Source: Telopea speciosissima
Taxonomy: Eukaryota > Streptophyta > Magnoliopsida > Proteales > Proteaceae
NCBI RefSeq assembly: GCF_018873765.1
Contig: NC_057919.1
Coordinates: 67,326,984 to 67,390,983, forward strand
Reading direction: 5' to 3'
Length of the DNA stretch: 64,000 nt
Position numbers and translations under genes: made by a program. The notes beneath the pieces were generated by a model that was not told the origin of the DNA, made no database searches, and saw only the letters and a program-made list of their open reading frames with translations. How positions within the stretch are numbered: position 1 is the stretch's first letter; every line of letters begins with the position of its first letter. Shown in pieces: positions 61,201 through 64,000 of this stretch.

Positions 61201-64000
61201 GTACCATGACCCCGTTGGCAAGCCAGGTTGGGAACTTCTCCTTTCTGTTGAACCCTGATCGGCTTAACTTCTCGTCCTCCTCCTTGATTGCTGCTTGTCG
61301 ATCGAGGGTGAAGTTACGCCGCTTTTGTTGAACAGGCTTCCTAGTTGGGTCGATATGTAGTCGGTGTTTTGCTATGGAATGTGGTATTCCCGGCATGTCG
61401 GAGGTCGACCATGCGAAGACATCCATATTCGCTTGGAGGAGGTGTCCAAGCCCTTCTTTCTGTTCCTTGTTTAGCAGCGAGCCAACTTGAGCGACCTTGG
61501 AGGGGTCTTCTGGCGAGGGCCAGGTGATGAGGTCTTCCACGGCCTTCCCTTCTCTCTGTTAGTTCATCTCTCCAGTCATGACCATGCTCTCTAAGCGAGT
61601 GCCATTCCACAGGTGTTGCCATTATTCTTTTTCATAAAGGTGGCATAGCACTCCCTTGCTTTCTTCGATCTCCTCGGACTTTGTCTACCCCATTCTCGGT
61701 GGGGAACTTCATCTTCGAGGTGAAGTGGTGATATGACTCCTCTAAGGGTGTCGGTGATGGTCGCCCTAAGAGGCCGTTGAAGACACCACGGACTTGACTA
61801 CCATGAAATTCACCATAATGGTTACTTGTTGAGGTGTACCCGAAGGTGACGGGTAGCTCTATGGTACCTACGATGGAGGCGGTGGCACATGAGAATTCAT
61901 GGAGATAAGTGGGCTCGGTTTGAGCTGGTCGTCCCCGAACCCGACTGTCGATAGGCGTCTAAGGAGAGTCCGTCAACGAGATGCCCCTGTGTCTATCAGT
62001 ACCGTATGCAGTCGATTAGCTACCTCCACGTACTACCAGGGCATCTTCATGCGGGAAGTTTAGTCCTTCCAAGTCTTCATCCGAGAAGGAGATCACCGCC
62101 TCGATCCTGGCTATCTTCTTGGGCTTCTCTGCCACTCCCACGAACCTGGCATGAGCTTTAGCTTTCCGGTGGACTCTTGTCCCGGTCCTCCAAGTATGAT
62201 GAGGATAGGAGGTCCCTTGGTGCCACTAGGTTACCGTTGCATCTCGCTCTTACGGGCGGTCTCTCTCTTGATCTATTCTTCTTTCTTCTCGTCTCGGTTC
62301 CATTCGTCTCGCCGCAACCTCTATCTCCTTGGCCAGGCGAGTTGTCACGTCTCCCCTTCACATACTTGTTCGGGCTTCTGCTCTTACCGGTTGCTCTATC
62401 TCTCTCTTCAATTGATAGCACTCCTCTGTGTTGTGCCCATTCTCTTTATGGAAGAGGCGATTTGTTAGGGTTTCGCTTCTCGGTCCCGCTAGCATGGGTC
62501 GTGGCCAATGGAGTAAGTCACGGTCCTGGATCCGCATGAGTATCCGGGACCTGGTGGTGTTGATGGTGTGAACTCGGGGTGCTTGCCCTCTCACTTCTCT
62601 CGGCGGCGGTCTGTCCTCCTAGATGGGCGGTCGCCCTTCTCTTGTCGAGCTCTGTCCTTGACCTCTTACCCTCTTTACGGTCATCGGTGCTGACCTCTTG
62701 TTGTCTTGTGGCTTGGCCTCGATTATTTTCGTTCTAGCTTGTAGTACCTCGGCCATATTTGCAAACTCGTTGCACCGCTCCAAGAGCTCTTTCATAGTCC
62801 TGGTCTCATGACGTGTCGGGTCCTTGATCGAGTCCGGTCCCTAATACCTCCTACTAGGACTGCATCTTGTGTCACGGTCATCCAAGTCTCGAACCTCCGG
62901 GGACTCTTTGGTGAACCTGGTAACGTATTCCCGAGAGATTCCCGGGATTCGTACCACGTTGATGGATTGGTGGTCTTCTTACGCTGTGTGCTTTGGAAGC
63001 GGGTGACGAAGCTGTTCGCATAGCTCTACGACGAGCCTATAGATCTCGATCGTAGCACGGAGAACCATGATGTAGTTGCTCCCTTGAGGGATGCTGGGAA
63101 TGCCCGATAGGAGACCACGTCCGACCCCCCATACAGTGTCATCATGCCATTAAAGTAGTTGATGTGGTCATTGGGGTCGAGTGGTACCTTGTAGAGTTCA
63201 AAGGTGGGTAGTCGAAACCTGGAAGGTAGTGTGGCGACATGATTTCTGCCGAGAAGGGGTGTTGCCGGGTATGGAATGCGTCTCGCCTTTGGTCCGCTTC
63301 TTCAACCCTTCCACTTCTCATCCGGTCGCGGAGTCTTTGATCGAGCTCCTCGTCCGTGTCCGCCCCCACGCTGGCCGGACGTTCGCTGCGACCCCGTTCA
63401 CGCTCTCTCTCTGGATGTCCCCTCCCGCCTGAGTGTTGGTGGGATGGGGAATGGTTACGCCGTGATGAATCTGCCGTGAAGGTGAGGGGCTTTCTTCAAT
63501 ATAGGTCCGACCGTCGTGGTATGTGACTTTCTTCCGGTCGTCCGTCAAACACGAGACCTCGGACCGATCTCTGCGGGCTAGACACCCTCGCCCTTGGTGT
63601 TGGCGTCCTCCCACATTCCGACCGTGGCGAGAGGTCCCTTGTTCTCTGGGATGGGAAGGCTCCCCTGCGGAGTGGGGGTCGCTCGTCGCGCTAGTCTCTT
63701 TGATCTCACGCCCCCGGGAGATGATCTCCTAGGGTTCGGTTGTTGTCGAGTACGGACTCCACCCTGCGATGGTGAAGTCCTTCGACGATGAGGCGTCGCC
63801 GCGCTACGTCAAGTATTCTTGAAAGAGTCGTTGTTCATCGAGGATGCTGTCATTGCGGTCGTTGATCGACCCACGATGGGCTGGAGCATTGGGGTCGGTG
63901 TCACCTCCACCACCACATCGTCGGCCTCGTCATTGTTAGGCTCGGCGATCACGAACTGTCATTAAGGGGGATCTCTTCCTCCGGAGGGACATGGTCTGGT

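Larger units (their letters stand above)
54796..64000 (-). mobile_element. Tat-lineage Ty3/Gypsy element, broken, runs off the window
   Basis: On the minus strand, from the window end leftwards, come gag (including a zinc-knuckle-like CHKEN-GH-TEEC pattern near 62440), a protease region without a clear motif, reverse transcriptase (about 61540-60560, with TWLANGVMVPKPNGKWRRCV and DYTDLNKTCPKR), RNase H (about 60440-59490) and integrase (about 59370-58683, with HHCC-like KKCEQCQLFAQTPS and MSVAYPQANGRVEVTNSNAT). A long 3' region without pol, a purine tract next to 55957 and one LTR follow. Gene order, the long 3' region, its tandem repeats and the opposite-strand ORF fit the Tat/Retand group. 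It is broken, with well over ten interruptions. The 5' LTR lies beyond 64000, so its age cannot be judged from LTR pairs. Confidence 0.88.

Overview
This is nuclear DNA of a flowering plant. The genes are intron-bearing, the proteins belong to plant-only families (a mitochondrial PPR protein, a plastid lipase, the plant BRCT/PHD protein typified by At4g02110), and the spacers hold plant LINEs, a tRNA-type SINE, MITEs and Ty3/Gypsy Tat-type elements. AT-rich spacers, long introns and dicot-like codon use suggest a non-grass angiosperm; I cannot name the species.

Layout. 1-5.2 kb: spacer with a 5'-truncated LINE remnant. 5.7-7.8 kb (+): three-exon TPR protein with a J-like segment. 7.8-16 kb: spacer with a foldback repeat and a second LINE remnant that carries a SINE with a clear target duplication. 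16.06-26.1 kb (-): a ten-exon BRCT/PHD gene whose coding region I could follow in phase from start to stop (1442 aa). It contains a recent in-frame 195-bp tandem duplication, and its largest intron holds a short LTR element without recognisable coding genes. 26.5 kb: hAT-type MITE. 27.07-32.43 kb: two related TIR elements of PIF/Harbinger type, head to tail and sharing one TTA. Both carry the same conserved left end with a tRNA-like gene and the same GA-rich right end, but unrelated interiors; the first encloses a broken, intron-containing COR27-like gene copy. 32.7-34.9 kb (+): PPR40-like intronless PPR gene. 35-43 kb: spacer with LINE pieces, MITEs and a near-perfect short hairpin. 43.1-47.2 kb (-): five-exon plastid lipase gene of the PLIP2/PLIP3 type with a complete catalytic triad. 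47.2-53.6 kb: AT-rich spacer with a tRNA-Ala(AGC) gene and two copies of a Mutator-type foldback MITE. 53.6-54.8 kb: remnants of an arabinogalactan-peptide-like and a plastid-protein-like gene. 54.8 kb to the window end: a large broken Tat-lineage Gypsy element on the minus strand, with one LTR, GC-rich minisatellites, a 33-bp tandem array and an extra opposite-strand ORF remnant.

The four main host genes are unrelated housekeeping or stress genes and do not form a pathway. The most notable structure is the pair of TTA-flanked elements at 27-32.4 kb: they look like a non-autonomous family with fixed ends and exchangeable cargo, with a tRNA-like gene at the inner edge of the fixed left end.
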